DNA from: Apodospora peruviana
Lineage: Eukaryota > Ascomycota > Sordariomycetes > Sordariales > Lasiosphaeriaceae
Assembly: GCA_033439685.1 (NCBI GenBank)
Contig: JAUEDM010000004.1
Location: 1,736,001 to 1,800,000, forward strand
Reading direction: 5' to 3'
DNA: 64,000 nt
Below are positions 45,834 through 57,080 of this stretch, piece by piece. The number at the start of each line of letters is the position of its first letter. The first letter of the stretch is position 1. The position numbers were made by a program, and so were the translations under genes. The notes under the pieces are model-generated. The model worked only from the letters and a program-made list of their open reading frames with translations, made no database searches and was not told the DNA's origin.

Positions 45834-47765
45834 CTAGTCGTCCTTCCTGTTCTTGCCGGCAGCAACATTACCGCCGCAACTACGTCCCCTGACCGTCCCT
45901 GCTCCGTCCCCTGCACTCCTACTTGAGCTGCCCAAAGCTGCGGAGCCTAGTAGGCTTGATTCACCTAAAAACCCTCCGTCGGGCAGTCCCCGTCCATCGT
46001 CACTATTAGTGTCGGCAAGTTCGATAAGATCCCCCTCTTCAACCGCCGCTGACCGCCCGCGTGGGCCCAAGACCGGCGTCCCAGGATGTTTGGCGAATGC
46101 GCCGCGCAGCCAAGTCTCGATGGCCGCAGCGGCCTTGTCGAGACCCGAGCCTTGCTGGCTTGCAGATGAGGTGTCCCTTCCATCTTCAAAGGGGCTCTCG
46201 ACGATTGTCGCCTGTTCATCTGCGCTGGCGCCAAACCCAAACTTAGCGATCTCGGCACCCATTACCGACATCGACGGCAGTGAGTCGATATTCAGGCCCG
46301 GCAGATGCTTCTTAGTCCACGAGTTGAGATAGTCTTTTTCTGGCCCGGGTGCTCGCGCGGTCTTGCCGAGTGAACCGACGCCGCCAGGTCGACGCATCCA
46401 AGCCGGCCGAGCGTCCTCCCCCGCGCTACTGACCCTGCTTCGACCAGATGTCTGTGTGACTACACTATAGGCGCTGGAGGGTTGTGGACGATTGCTCAAG
46501 AGACTCGGGCGGCGTGAAGGTGTACTGCCGGAGCTCTCCAATGCTGGGCCTCCACTTAATGTGATGCTCGGCACGTCCATCGAACCTCGAGGTGTGGATG
46601 GTAATGATCCCGAGAGTAAGCTCTTCTTCCTCCGAGGCGGGAAATACCCGAAGGCTTTCCGTGGTACCCGCGCAATTTCAACGGGATTGGGACACGAGTC
46701 CAGCGACACCCATCGCACATGTGTCCACGGCCGTTCCTCGTCGCCCGTCTTGGGTCGATCGAATGACAGGCCGTGTGTCGAACTGCCAAAGAAGTCACCC
46801 CCAACTCCGTGACTGTTATTGCCAAATGGATCTGTATCCTGCGGAGTCTGCGCCAGCAAATCAACCTTGGCAGAATGGGACACGGGATCTTGACAGGGGC
46901 GGCCTTTCACTTCACAGGCGTCCACTGGGATGGCCAACCACTTTCGGATTTGGATATTGTCTCGAGACCATAGTCCGTTGGCCTTTCGGAAGGCGTCCTC
47001 GCGGCATCTGTACTTGAGCACGATTCCTGCATAAGTGTCGTTTGGCTGGACATGATGGATATAGACCAAGTGTTCCTCCACCTCTTGATCCTGGGACGAC
47101 CCTCGTGGGTCCTCGTCCGAATTCCGTCTCTTGTAGCTCCCCGATATGTCCAGCCCCCCATTGACACCGTCGTAGCTTTCAAGCACGCTAGCTGTCTTCA
47201 TGGCCTTTAGTGCAGCCTCCCTTTTCGCCCTCGACCCGGCCGCGACATCATTCAGTCGCGGCCTCGACTCGACTGGGGGTTCTGGGCCCCAGCTATTGGC
47301 TTGCATGGGCGCGTCTGTGTAGCCGGTCCGGACCTTGGTACTCCTCGTCCGGTTCACGTTTCGACTCCTTGGCCGCTCACTTTCGCTCGCATATAACGAC
47401 TCGCCGCCTGAAAGCAGCGACGAGGCAAACTCGGTCACCGAAGCCCAGCTTGGGGCCCATGAGCTGCCAAGCAGGCCACCGGCAGCAGCAGGACTCTTGG
47501 TGCGCGCAGGGCTCCTCGCGAATGCAGTACCGGAATTGTTCCTCCCGGTGACTCCACCAATATGTGCCGCCGGAATGGGCGAGGCACCGCGACTCGGAGA
47601 AGGGCCGGGGGTCGACAGCGACGGAGCGGGCGTATCTTGCCCATCGTTGGTGCTGATAAGACGGCGATTGCGGGGGCGGACTGAAACTGAATCCGGGTCT
47701 TGTGCAGCAGGCCTGAGAGCAGTTGAGGATGGGCGCTGCGAGGGGATCATTGCGCCTGGTATCAT
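45834..47765 (-). CDS. intracellular LysM-domain protein (LYSMD-like)
   Basis: One frame of 643 aa from ATG 47765, with no signal peptide or membrane segment. A single LysM domain lies near residues 235-282 (YIHHVQPNDTYAGIVLKYRC to IQIRKWLAIPVDAC). The rest is Ser/Pro/Arg-rich and looks disordered, with a short helical patch containing DKAAAAIETWLRGAF near the C-terminus. The layout resembles the cytosolic LysM proteins of eukaryotes (LYSMD1/2 group), not secreted chitin-binding effectors. The function of that group is poorly known. An upstream extension of the frame lacks an ATG. The gene is divergent from SMC2. Confidence 0.85.
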   Translation of the reverse strand: MIPGAMIPSQRPSSTALRPAAQDPDSVSVRPRNRRLISTNDGQDTPAPSLSTPGPSPSRGASPIPAAHIGGVTGRNNSGTAFARSPARTKSPAAAGGLLGSSWAPSWASVTEFASSLLSGGESLYASESERPRSRNVNRTRSTKVRTGYTDAPMQANSWGPEPPVESRPRLNDVAAGSRAKREAALKAMKTASVLESYDGVNGGLDISGSYKRRNSDEDPRGSSQDQEVEEHLVYIHHVQPNDTYAGIVLKYRCREDAFRKANGLWSRDNIQIRKWLAIPVDACEVKGRPCQDPVSHSAKVDLLAQTPQDTDPFGNNSHGVGGDFFGSSTHGLSFDRPKTGDEERPWTHVRWVSLDSCPNPVEIARVPRKAFGYFPPRRKKSLLSGSLPSTPRGSMDVPSITLSGGPALESSGSTPSRRPSLLSNRPQPSSAYSVVTQTSGRSRVSSAGEDARPAWMRRPGGVGSLGKTARAPGPEKDYLNSWTKKHLPGLNIDSLPSMSVMGAEIAKFGFGASADEQATIVESPFEDGRDTSSASQQGSGLDKAAAAIETWLRGAFAKHPGTPVLGPRGRSAAVEEGDLIELADTNSDDGRGLPDGGFLGESSLLGSAALGSSSRSAGDGAGTVRGRSCGGNVAAGKNRKDD

Positions 47766-48633
47766 CGCAATGCTGCCGCTAACCTCGGCGCAGCGCAATG
47801 ATAATGGTGAAGAAGGAGCATCAGACCGCGATTGAACCCGACATGAAAGTGTATGTTCCTCGCCGACAAAGAACAAGCGCTGCGTTAGACGTCGGAGTTC
47901 GTGTTAAGTGTCTTGTGGGACCAACGGTTTGGTAGGAAGTCAAGTGCGTCACTGCCGATAAGGGCCAAACAGGTCAACTTCCTAGATGATGGTCGGGTTG
48001 TCAATCAAGTCCGGGGAGCGCGATGCAAGTCCGTTGAGTAATGTCAAGAACAGAATGAGTTCGGATCGTGTCGCTTGATCGATTGTGGTAGTGGCTTATT
48101 CATACAAATCGTGTACATGGCACATGCCACTTGACAAGAAGCGCTGCAAGACGGTGCCTTGGGGGAGTGGTGGTTAGGATGATAGGCAGTGATCCATTCA
48201 AGGAATGAGGAAGACGTATCCATTCGCTCCCGCTGAGGTCCAGTTGGCCATCTGGCAGGGCCTTTCCGCGCGGCGGTTGTGGCACCATGCACTGCGGCAG
48301 CCGGCTGCAAGCTGAACTCCCCTGTAACTTGTAAGCCAACAGCTGGCCAAGATCCCGTCATGTTGGCACAGACCACCCCCGTCCCCTGGGGCCATTGAGG
48401 TGCCCTTTGGACTTGGGTGGTGCACGTGCTTACGTGGGGACGTGTGGTGCGGGGGCGGCTTCTGACAGCAAAAGTAAACAAAAAGTTGTTGTTTTGGGAC
48501 GACGAGCGCGAACCGGTCAAAGTGGTGTCTTTGCGACGGCGCCAAACCCCAAATCGCATCCCACGACAACCCAACCACCAACACCAGCGACGCCATAGAC
48601 ACCGGGCGCATCACTCCATAAGCGCATGACATT
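47766..48633. other. divergent promoter region LysM protein / SMC2
   Basis: About 870 bases between divergent genes; the antisense frames at 48044-48689 overlap each other and carry no recognisable domain. Confidence 0.5.
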
Positions 48634-51600
48634 ATGAGGGTCACCGAAGTAATTATCGACGTAAGTATTGAGGGCGAGTGCCTTTCCAATAGTCAAAACG
48701 CAAGCAAAGACTGACATGTTTTGCTTTCGCTCAACAACAACAGGGCTTCAAGTCGTATGCCGTGCGAACCGTGATTTCAGGATGGGACGAGAGCTTCAAC
48801 TCCATCACCGGCCTCAATGGCAGCGGCAAGTCCAATATCCTGGACGCCATCTGCTTCGTGCTCGGCATCACCAACATGTCCACCGTCCGCGCTCAGAACC
48901 TCCAGGACCTGATCTATAAACGCGGCCAGGCTGGTGTCACCAAGGCCAGCGTCACCATCGTCTTTGACAATCGCGACAAGAAGCGATCGCCCATAGGCTT
49001 CGAGGAGTATGCCACCATCAGCGTCACGCGCCAGATTGTCCTCGGCGGCACCTCCAAATACCTGATTAACGGACATCGCGCGCAACAGCAGACAGTTCAG
49101 AATCTGTTTCAGTCCGTTCAGCTGAATATCAACAACCCCAACTTCCTGATCATGCAGGGGCGCATCACCAAAGTGCTAAATATGAAGCCGGTTGAGATAT
49201 TGGCCATGATCGAGGAGGCTGCAGGGACAAGGATGTTTGAGGACCGCAGAGACAAGGCGCTAAAGACGATGGCAAAGAAAGAGATGAAGCTGCAAGAGAT
49301 TACCGAACTGCTCCGCGATGAGATTGAGCCCAAACTTGAGAAGTTGCGCACCGAGAAGCGCGCATTTCTTGACTTCCAGCAGACACAGAACGACCTTGAG
49401 AGGCTTACTCGCGTCGTTGTTGCACACGACTTCGTCAGGTACCAAGAGAAGCTGCACCAGTCTGGTGCCGACCTGGAAGCAAAGAAACAACGCCAGAAAG
49501 ATCTGGAGGAATCGGCCGTGCGGCTCAAGAGTGAGATATCCCATCTCGAGGAAGACGGGCAACGGGTAAGGGCGCAGCGCGATAAAGAACTGCGCAAGGG
49601 TGGCAAGGCACAGGCGTTGGAGGAGGCTGTAAAGAAACACTCGAACGAACTCGTTCGCCTCGCAACCGTTGTGGACCTAAAGAACAGCAGCTTGTCCGAA
49701 GAGCAGGAGCGGAGGACGGCAGGCGAGAAAAATGTTGCTGAGTTGGAGGCGACACTGAAAGAAAAGACCAAAGCATACGACAAGATCAAAGCCAAGTATG
49801 ACACCGCCAAAGAGGCTTTGGAGAAGCAGAGCCAAGAGGCAGAGTCAAAGGAAGAACTGCTTCAGACACTGCAAACCGGAGTTGCGTCCAAGGAAGGGCA
49901 AGAAAACGGATACCAGGGACAGCTACAAGACGCGAGGAACCGGGTTACCGCTGCCGTCACCGAGCAGGAGCAGGCCAAAATCAAGATTGCTCACCTCGAA
50001 AAGCGCATCAAGGAAGAGGAACCGCGTGCCAAAAAGGCAAAGGAGCAAAACGCCGGCCTCCTAAAGGAGATCGATGGCCTCAAGTCGCAAGCCCAGAAAC
50101 TAGAAAAGGAGCTCGGGAAGCTCGGCTTCCAGCCTGGCACGGAGGAAGAGATGTACAAGCACGAAAGCTCCCTCCAGCAAACGATCCGAAACTTGCGCCA
50201 GGAATCGGACGCCTTGAAACGCAAGGTTGCCAATATCGACTTCAACTATGCTGATCCGACGCCCAACTTTGACAGGTCCAAGGTGAAGGGTCTGGTGGCT
50301 CAACTGTTCACGCTGGACAAGGAACATACTAGCGCCGGCACTGCGCTCGAGATCTGTGCTGGTGGTCGGCTGTATAACGTGGTCGTCGACACCGAGGTGA
50401 CCGGTACGCAGTTGCTGAAGGCTGGAAAGCTTCGGAAGCGTGTCACCATTATTCCCCTCAACAAGATTGCCGCTTTCAAAGCTTCTGCGCAGACAATCGC
50501 GACTGCGCAAAAGATCGCACCCGGTAAGGTTGATTTGGCCTTGTCCCTGGTGGGATACGACGACGAAGTCTCGTCTGCAATGGAGTACGTCTTTGGGAAC
50601 ACCTTGATCTGCGCCGACGCGGAAACAGCCAAAAGAGTGACATTTGATCCCAACGTGAGGATGCGGAGTATCACGTTAGAGGGAGATGCGTATGATCCTT
50701 CGGGGACACTGTCTGGCGGTAGCTCGCCCAACTCGAGCGGCGTCTTGGTGACACTGCAGAAGCTCAACGACATCACAAGGCAACTCAAAGAGGCCGAAAT
50801 ATCACTCAACGGCCTGCAGGCTCAGATTGCGCGCGAAAAGTCCAAACTCGACCAAGCGCGGAGGATCAAGCAGGACCTTGATCTCAAGACCCACGAGATC
50901 AAGCTGGCCAAGGAACAGATTAGCGGGAACTCTTCGTCTTTGATCATCCAAGAGGTGGAGAATATGAACGAGACCATTGCGCAGCTCAAAGAGTCCGTGG
51001 TGGGAGCCAAACAGCGACAGGCGGAAGCCAGTGCTGACGTCAAGAGGATCGAGAAAGACATGAAGGACTTTGACAACAACAAAGACGCCAAGCTCGTCGA
51101 GCTCCAAGCTTCTCTTGACAAGCTCCGCGCTTCGCTCAGCAAAATGGTTACGTCGAACAAGACACTCCAGAAGGAACTCCAGGGCGCACAGCTCGATTCC
51201 GAACAAGTCTCGGCCGATCTCGCGTCCGCGCGGGAGCAGCTGCAGGAGATTGACCTGGCCATCAAGGCGCAGCAAGAGGAGATTGCTGACCTCGCGCGGC
51301 AGCAGAAAGAGCTCAAAGAGACGCACGACTCGGTGCAGGCGCATCTGGACGACGAGCGCACCAAGCTGCACGTGTTCGACGACGAGCTCCGCGCGCTCGA
51401 GGAGGCGACGCGGTCCAAGAATGCGCGTATCACGGAGGAAAGCCTCGAGATGCAGAAGCTGGGCCACCAGATCGATAAGTTCCACAAAGAACAGCAGGCG
51501 GCCGCGCAGCAGGCGGCGCACCTCGAGCAGGAGCACGAGTGGATCGCCGACGCAAAAGAGCAGTTCGGCCGCGCCGGCACGCCGTACGATTTCAAGGGGC

Positions 51601-52353
51601 AGAACATTGGCGAGTGCAAGGCGACGCTGCGCAACCTGAAGGAGCGCAGCCAAGGGCTCAGGAAAAAGATTAATCCGAAGGTGATGAACATGATTGATAG
51701 TGTTGAGAAGAAGGAGGTGTCGCTCAAGCACATGATGAAGACGGTGATACGCGACAAGCGCAAGATCGAGGAGACGATTGTTAGTCTCGACGACTACAAG
51801 AAAAAGGCGCTGCAGGAGACGTGGGTCAAGGTGAATGGGGACTTTGGGCAGATCTTTGCGGAGCTGCTGCCGGGCAGCTTTGCGAAGCTTGACCCGCCTG
51901 AGGGCAAGACTATCAGCGATGGGCTCGAGGTCAAGGTCTGTCTCGGTAAAGTGTGGAAACAGAGTCTGACTGAGTTGAGCGGCGGTCAAAGGTTTGTTTA
52001 TCTCCGTTAATCTCTCTGTTGCCACTCAATCGATCAAAACATGGGAAACTGTGAATCAGTTGTAAACTAACAAGCTTTGGGGGAACAGATCTCTAATCGC
52101 CCTCTCGCTCATCATGGCGCTGCTGCAGTTCAAGCCCGCGCCCATGTACATCCTCGACGAGGTGGACGCGGCGCTCGACCTGTCACACACGCAAAACATT
52201 GGGCGGTTGATCAAGACGCGCTTCAAGGGCTCGCAGTTCATTGTTGTAAGTCTGAAAGACGGCATGTTTCAGAACGCGAACCGGATCTTTAGGACGCGCT
52301 TCAGCGAGGGCACGAGTATGGTCCAGGCGCTGACACCGGCGGATCTGAGATGA
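48634..52353 (+). CDS. smc2: condensin ATPase subunit SMC2
   Basis: Core ATPase of condensin (with SMC4), which compacts mitotic chromosomes by loop extrusion. Three exons (48634-48660, 48744-51991, 52089-52353) give 1179 aa, the usual SMC2 length. Walker A GLNGSGKSN is near residues 32-40, followed by the Q-loop side and coiled coil 1. The hinge is at about 522-670 (GLVAQLFTLDKEHTSAGTAL to GTLSGGSS), then coiled coil 2. The signature LSGGQRSLIAL is split by intron 2 after CAA AG, and Walker B YILDEVDAALD is near residue 1110. The KSYAVRTVISGWDESFNSIT start is diagnostic of SMC2. The first exon encodes only MRVTEVIID. The stop is followed four bases later by a T25G22 tract. Confidence 0.97.
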
Positions 52354-52372
52354 TATCTTTTTTTTTTTTTTT

Positions 52373-52403
<31 letters not shown>

Positions 52404-52811
52404 GAGCGTAGCGTCTGTCAGAGTCTGATATGTATGTTATTCGATGGCGTGGCGTTGAGGGTTTCGTTTGTTTGTTGTTTAACATCGGCAAGACACATGA
52501 GTGGATAATATCATTGTGGGCAAGGAGTTTGTGTATGCGATGGGAACTGATTTGGTACCTACTTAGGTATTCAAAGGTTGGAAAGGTGGGAACTATACCT
52601 GGTGCAAAATGTTTTACGAGGCAAACAAAGCAAGACAGGACGAAATATTGGTTGGTTTTGGATGAGTAACAAGGACTTGGGCTTGTTTTGTGTAATGATG
52701 GGTTCGCATGTAAAAGCTTGATCTTGTCTTGTTTCTTATTCTCTATATCAATCACGATACCAAACCGACTCAAAGCTTTTGTCTATCTTAGCTGCTCCGC
52801 AGCCCGTTTGT
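52354..52811. other. intergenic, convergent SMC2 / MOSC 3' regions
   Basis: Short convergent spacer dominated at its left end by the T25G22 homopolymer pair. No gene is seen. Confidence 0.6.
52358..52404. repeat. compound homopolymer T25 G22
   Basis: 25 T directly followed by 22 G with no interruption, starting four bases after the SMC2 stop codon, so within its 3' UTR. Confidence 0.9.
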
Positions 52812-54576
52812 TTACTGAACAATGTACGTATGACTCCCCTTACCCAGGACCTCAACAGACATGCCCACCTCCACCCAGCTCTCCATGTCGTCAGCTGTCT
52901 TCACTTTATCGAACAGCGGCGTGAGCTGCATGCCGAGGCACCCTTTTCCCTTGGCGCCTTCGTCTACCTCCCGAAATTTCCTCAACGACTTATCTGGTTC
53001 CACCGGATGGCGATAGCCGTTGTCAGGGTTCACGTTTGGTAGTTTGCAGCTAAACGACCAGATGGCAGAGGCACGTTAGCTCCTCTCAAGTGTATCTCCG
53101 TTGCGCAGTGTTGTAACCGGGGAACGGTGCTCGGTAGGGAGTAGTAGTAGTAATAGGCAGAGAGAGACATGGGGCAGTGGTGCTGATGTATCAAGACCAT
53201 GTGATATGGGAGCTTTATTCCGAAACTTACCGTACGGTCCGGCACGACACGTGAAACCTTGACTTTTCACGCCTGCTGGTCTTGGGCCCCGGCTTAAAGC
53301 ATATCGTCTTCCACGACTCCTCTTCGTAGGCGTCCACACCGTCAACTAATAAGGTTAATTGCCAGGGTGTCAACGACTGGTCGTGAACAGTGGACCGGGT
53401 AGGCCCGGTAGGGTGCCACTCAAGCGGATATGGATATGGATTGTATGGGGATGGGGCGGTTTGGGGGGCAACTCCTCACCGATGATATTTGCCCGGAACC
53501 TCCTGGGGTCCAGAACCTTGAGGTTGTTGTCCTTCTCGATCTTGGCGTCCAAGTCCCGAACGCTCGCTAAGTTGAGCAAGTGTAGTGGATACTGCAACAC
53601 ACAAGTCAGGCCACGTTTTTGAAACATTGGCGGCAAGATTGAAGGGGTGACAACGGAGGACACTTACGGCATCCTGGAAACCTGTGACGGGCTGGTATCC
53701 CGCATCGGCCTTAGTCGGTGCACACCGGTGGACCTGTCGTAATCGGGCCGGGTCTATTCGAAAAATGCCGAGCCTGTTGCTCACACCCAGGTAGAGCCGC
53801 AGCTCCCGAGGTAGCTCCGTCTCCATACTGAGGGCCGTGATGGTGTCCCTCCAGATCCTGACCTGCTCGAAGGTGTAGCCTCTCTCACGGATTTCGTCCT
53901 CGGGCGGGAAAGTCACCGGAAGAAGGATCTCCTTTTCGGGCAAGGCGTGACGGCCACGCGTGAGCTTCGCAGAGATCCATCCCAGCGTGCCTCGCAGCCC
54001 ATCCTTCCTCCAAGGGAATCGCAAAACCAGGAAAGCATCGGAAGACTTGACTTGTTGGGCGCTGGATTTGACGATGTCCGGGAGGTAGAGATCCACCTGC
54101 ACGGTAGCAAGGAGAGGGAACTGTCGCTGGGTGATGAATTCCCACTCGTGCTGAGTCCTCTCCGCGTCCGAGGCGTCGAGCCGAACAGGAAAGGGACTCT
54201 TGAGCTGAGCGAAAGTGAAAAGTCGATCAAACTTGAGACCGGCAGGCAGGACCTTGCTCCTTTTGAGTTCAATTCCCTTGCATGATTTGACGGGATATAT
54301 GAATATGCTGCGGATCTTGCCCGGGCCGTCTTGGGCGGAAGCCGGTTTGGAGCCGGGCCCGGAGCCGGAGCTGGGACCGGAGCCGAGACCAGATTCAGAA
54401 GGGTCCAAGCCGGCCCGGGAGTGTGTCTGGAGGATGGCTTCGGTGCAGGAAGGCCGGGTGGGAGGAAAGAAGATAAAGATGGGGAGAAAGAAAACGAGAA
54501 TGGTCAATAGGACAAGGAAGATGCCACCAGCGTCAACGGCAGGGCCGCTCCGTAGTACCGAACCTTTTTCGTCCAT
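52812..54576 (-). CDS. membrane-anchored MOSC protein, mARC-like molybdenum enzyme
   Basis: Predicted molybdenum-cofactor protein related to the mitochondrial amidoxime reducing component. Four exons (54576-53668, 53591-53480, 53345-53231, 53049-52812) give 457 aa. An N-terminal membrane segment (GIFLVLLTILVFFLPIFIFF) and a Gly/Ser/Pro linker precede the MOSC beta-barrel domain (SIFIYPVKSCKGIELKRSKV). The MOSC core follows (YPLHLLNLASVRDLDAK; LDPRRFRANIIG; VDAYEEESWKTI). The segment VRCKLPNVNPDNG carries the cysteine at the position that ligates molybdenum in mARC. Splicing joins QDA/YPLH, IIG/VDG and VR/CKL in phase. The cellular membrane is not determinable. Confidence 0.9.
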
Positions 54577-57061
54577 GGCAGCCCTTATTGTCAACAGTGT
54601 GTAATAGCGCAGCCAGAACGGTTTAATGCAGAATGTGAACAATGTGCAACGTGTGGCCTATGCAACGTGTGTCGGGGTTTTTAGCCGTAGACGCTGCGAC
54701 AAAATACCGGACCCGACAATGACATGGGACTGGAGCCACCTCACCTGGGCGGGCACTTGTTCCGGGCATATTGATCCAACTCATAAGGTAGGTTAGGTAC
54801 CTTAGGTAAGCGTACAGCTAGCTCTGGGCGTAATTGCCTATTGTCAGCCTATAAGGGGCTGTCCATATTTCCTTACAACGGACGGCCACAGACGGCGGAC
54901 ACCCGACATCTTGTGCGGCACATCAACGCGCTGCAAGCATATGGATCAAATATCGACGCTCAGATCTTCAGGCTGCTTTGCGTTGCCGGCTCGCGGACAA
55001 CCCTTCGTCACCCGGCTTCTATCATTAGATCCTGCGGCAGCGCTGCACGGCTGATACCGACGGGAGCCTTATTGCGCGAAGCAGCAGGCCACCAAAATAG
55101 AAGCATGGCCCGCGTCGAGCCATATTGGCGGCGAGAAGCACACAGGCCGGTCTGTCAACTTGAAACCCAGACCAGATTAATAAGGACGGAGACGCGCACG
55201 ATTTCATCGGCGACACCTAGCTGCTTCTCCATCTCCCGTCGGATGATGCCATTGATGGCAGACGCAATCTGACATAGGGCTGCAGTGGAAATGCGCCTTT
55301 AACCCCGCCAGCCCGATTCGCGCGGTCCCAACTCCCGCCTGAGACGATGCGATGGTTGGAGGCTCGGCATCGATGGCTCCTAACCCGGGTCTGCATCCCA
55401 AGTGAGCTCCATGACATTACGTTGCCGCCATCGTCGCGCAATCTGCCGGTTCAAGGTGTCCTGGGAAACGGGATTGCGCCCCGAAATCAGCGGTCGTGGT
55501 CTGCCCCATGCAGGTGCCGGAGGGGAAGAATTGCTGGTCGACGCAAGCCGGCATGCAGGTCAAGCTTCACCTTTTTGCTAAATCGCAATCCTTCCAAGTC
55601 CAGGCTAGTGGTGTTCTGGACTGTCGGGACCTCTACCTATCTGTGTTGTTTTGGTTGCATCCATGGCACCCTGCTTGATTAGGGTGATGTGCAACGCAAC
55701 GGTCCCTAGCAGAGAGCGGAAACCTTGAAGACAGGACGATGCCAGAAGAGGAATCTAGTAACGAATCTTGATCGAGAAAGCCTCTGGAAGTGCGGCATGT
55801 TTGCAGGAACAGCTTCCAGTCTCTCCCTCCACCCTGACGAGTCCGATCGAATGATGTCACTGGTGTTTGGGCTGGCGGCCTGCTTTGTGTGGCCACAAAA
55901 ACCTTGGTGGAAAATATAGTCCATATGGCCAAGCAGTGTGTTATTCTTCCCAGAAGATCCATGGCTGAATAATCCGATAGGACATTGCTGATTCAGTTCT
56001 CCAAGTGACAGGGCATACTCATCGACGGTCAAGTGTCTGCAAGGGGCAAGCGCCCGAGGAACCGTCTATCAAGCTGTACTGAATGGATTGTTCAATCAGC
56101 AGGGCTGTCAAAGTCACAAGTGTAATCACAACACGAGGTGAAGATTTGGACCGCGGCCGTCTCGTCCCACAGTTCAGGAATGGAAGACACGACGAAGCCA
56201 GAACGAGGCGACACATCTCCATGTGTGGCCTTCGATTCTTGTATGTGGTGACTAAGTCCGGTGAGCTTCACGCCGATCAACAAATGGCCACGTCGGCGGG
56301 TTCGTGATCCTCTAGAAGGAAGAGAAAGACTGATGCCGACGACGTCGGCTTGGATGGCCGAGTCTGTAACTCCTTCAAGTCAGGATTATGCGTGGCAGGC
56401 GAGATGAGTCGATAACAGACGCGCTCGGCCATAATAGCACTGACCACAGGCCACTCTTACTTGGCCATCACCCATGACGAATGCCGTTCGGAGCACGGAG
56501 ATGGCGAGATGGGTGTCTGTCGGACTTGGCCAGAGTGGGAAGATGTGGAAGTACATGCGTGACATGGCATAGAAACCGGTAATATCGGGCATTGTGGAGA
56601 GGATGAGGCTAGCAGTTAATTTGAAGAAATTGCAAGACCGTCTTTGTGGCCTTCACCGGGGAAGGGGCAAGTCACCAGTGAGCAGTGTTCCGTAAGTTTT
56701 TTCTCTCTCGATAGCTTATCGATATTGACACTAGCAGCGATCGTGCACAAGGCCGCCAGCGAGGAGACGAAAATTAAAGAGTGGCCTTCTCCTCTGGGCA
56801 AGTTAAGGTGGCTGGGGCGATAGGCAGGCAGGTACCTTACCTGCCGGGGTCGGCATGGAAGAGCCGCTCGTGGCAGACGAGAGGTAAGGTACCAAGGGTA
56901 CTCCGGTACGTCGAGTTACTCGGGGAAGAGGAGGTTGGTCTTGCCATCTCAGTCACTGCCCGTGCCTGGATGAGGTTACTTCGTGCGCCCATGCAGCAAG
57001 GGGCCTTCAAGATCGTTGATGTCCGATCGAGCGATATTGACCGGGTCCCAGTTGGGTTTTG

Positions 57062-57080
57062 CCCCCCCCCCCCCCCCCCC
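57062..57080. repeat. poly-C tract (C19)
   Basis: Uninterrupted run of 19 C on the plus strand in the gene-poor region. Confidence 0.9.

Noticed and set aside
50802..52025. 407-codon antisense frame over SMC2
   Set aside because: It is Leu/Val/Arg-rich reverse reading of coiled-coil codons with no family match; SMC2 on the plus strand fully explains the region.
54841..55272. 143-codon frame in the gene-poor region
   Set aside because: It begins at TTG rather than ATG, has no recognisable motif, and is overlapped by several equally open frames.
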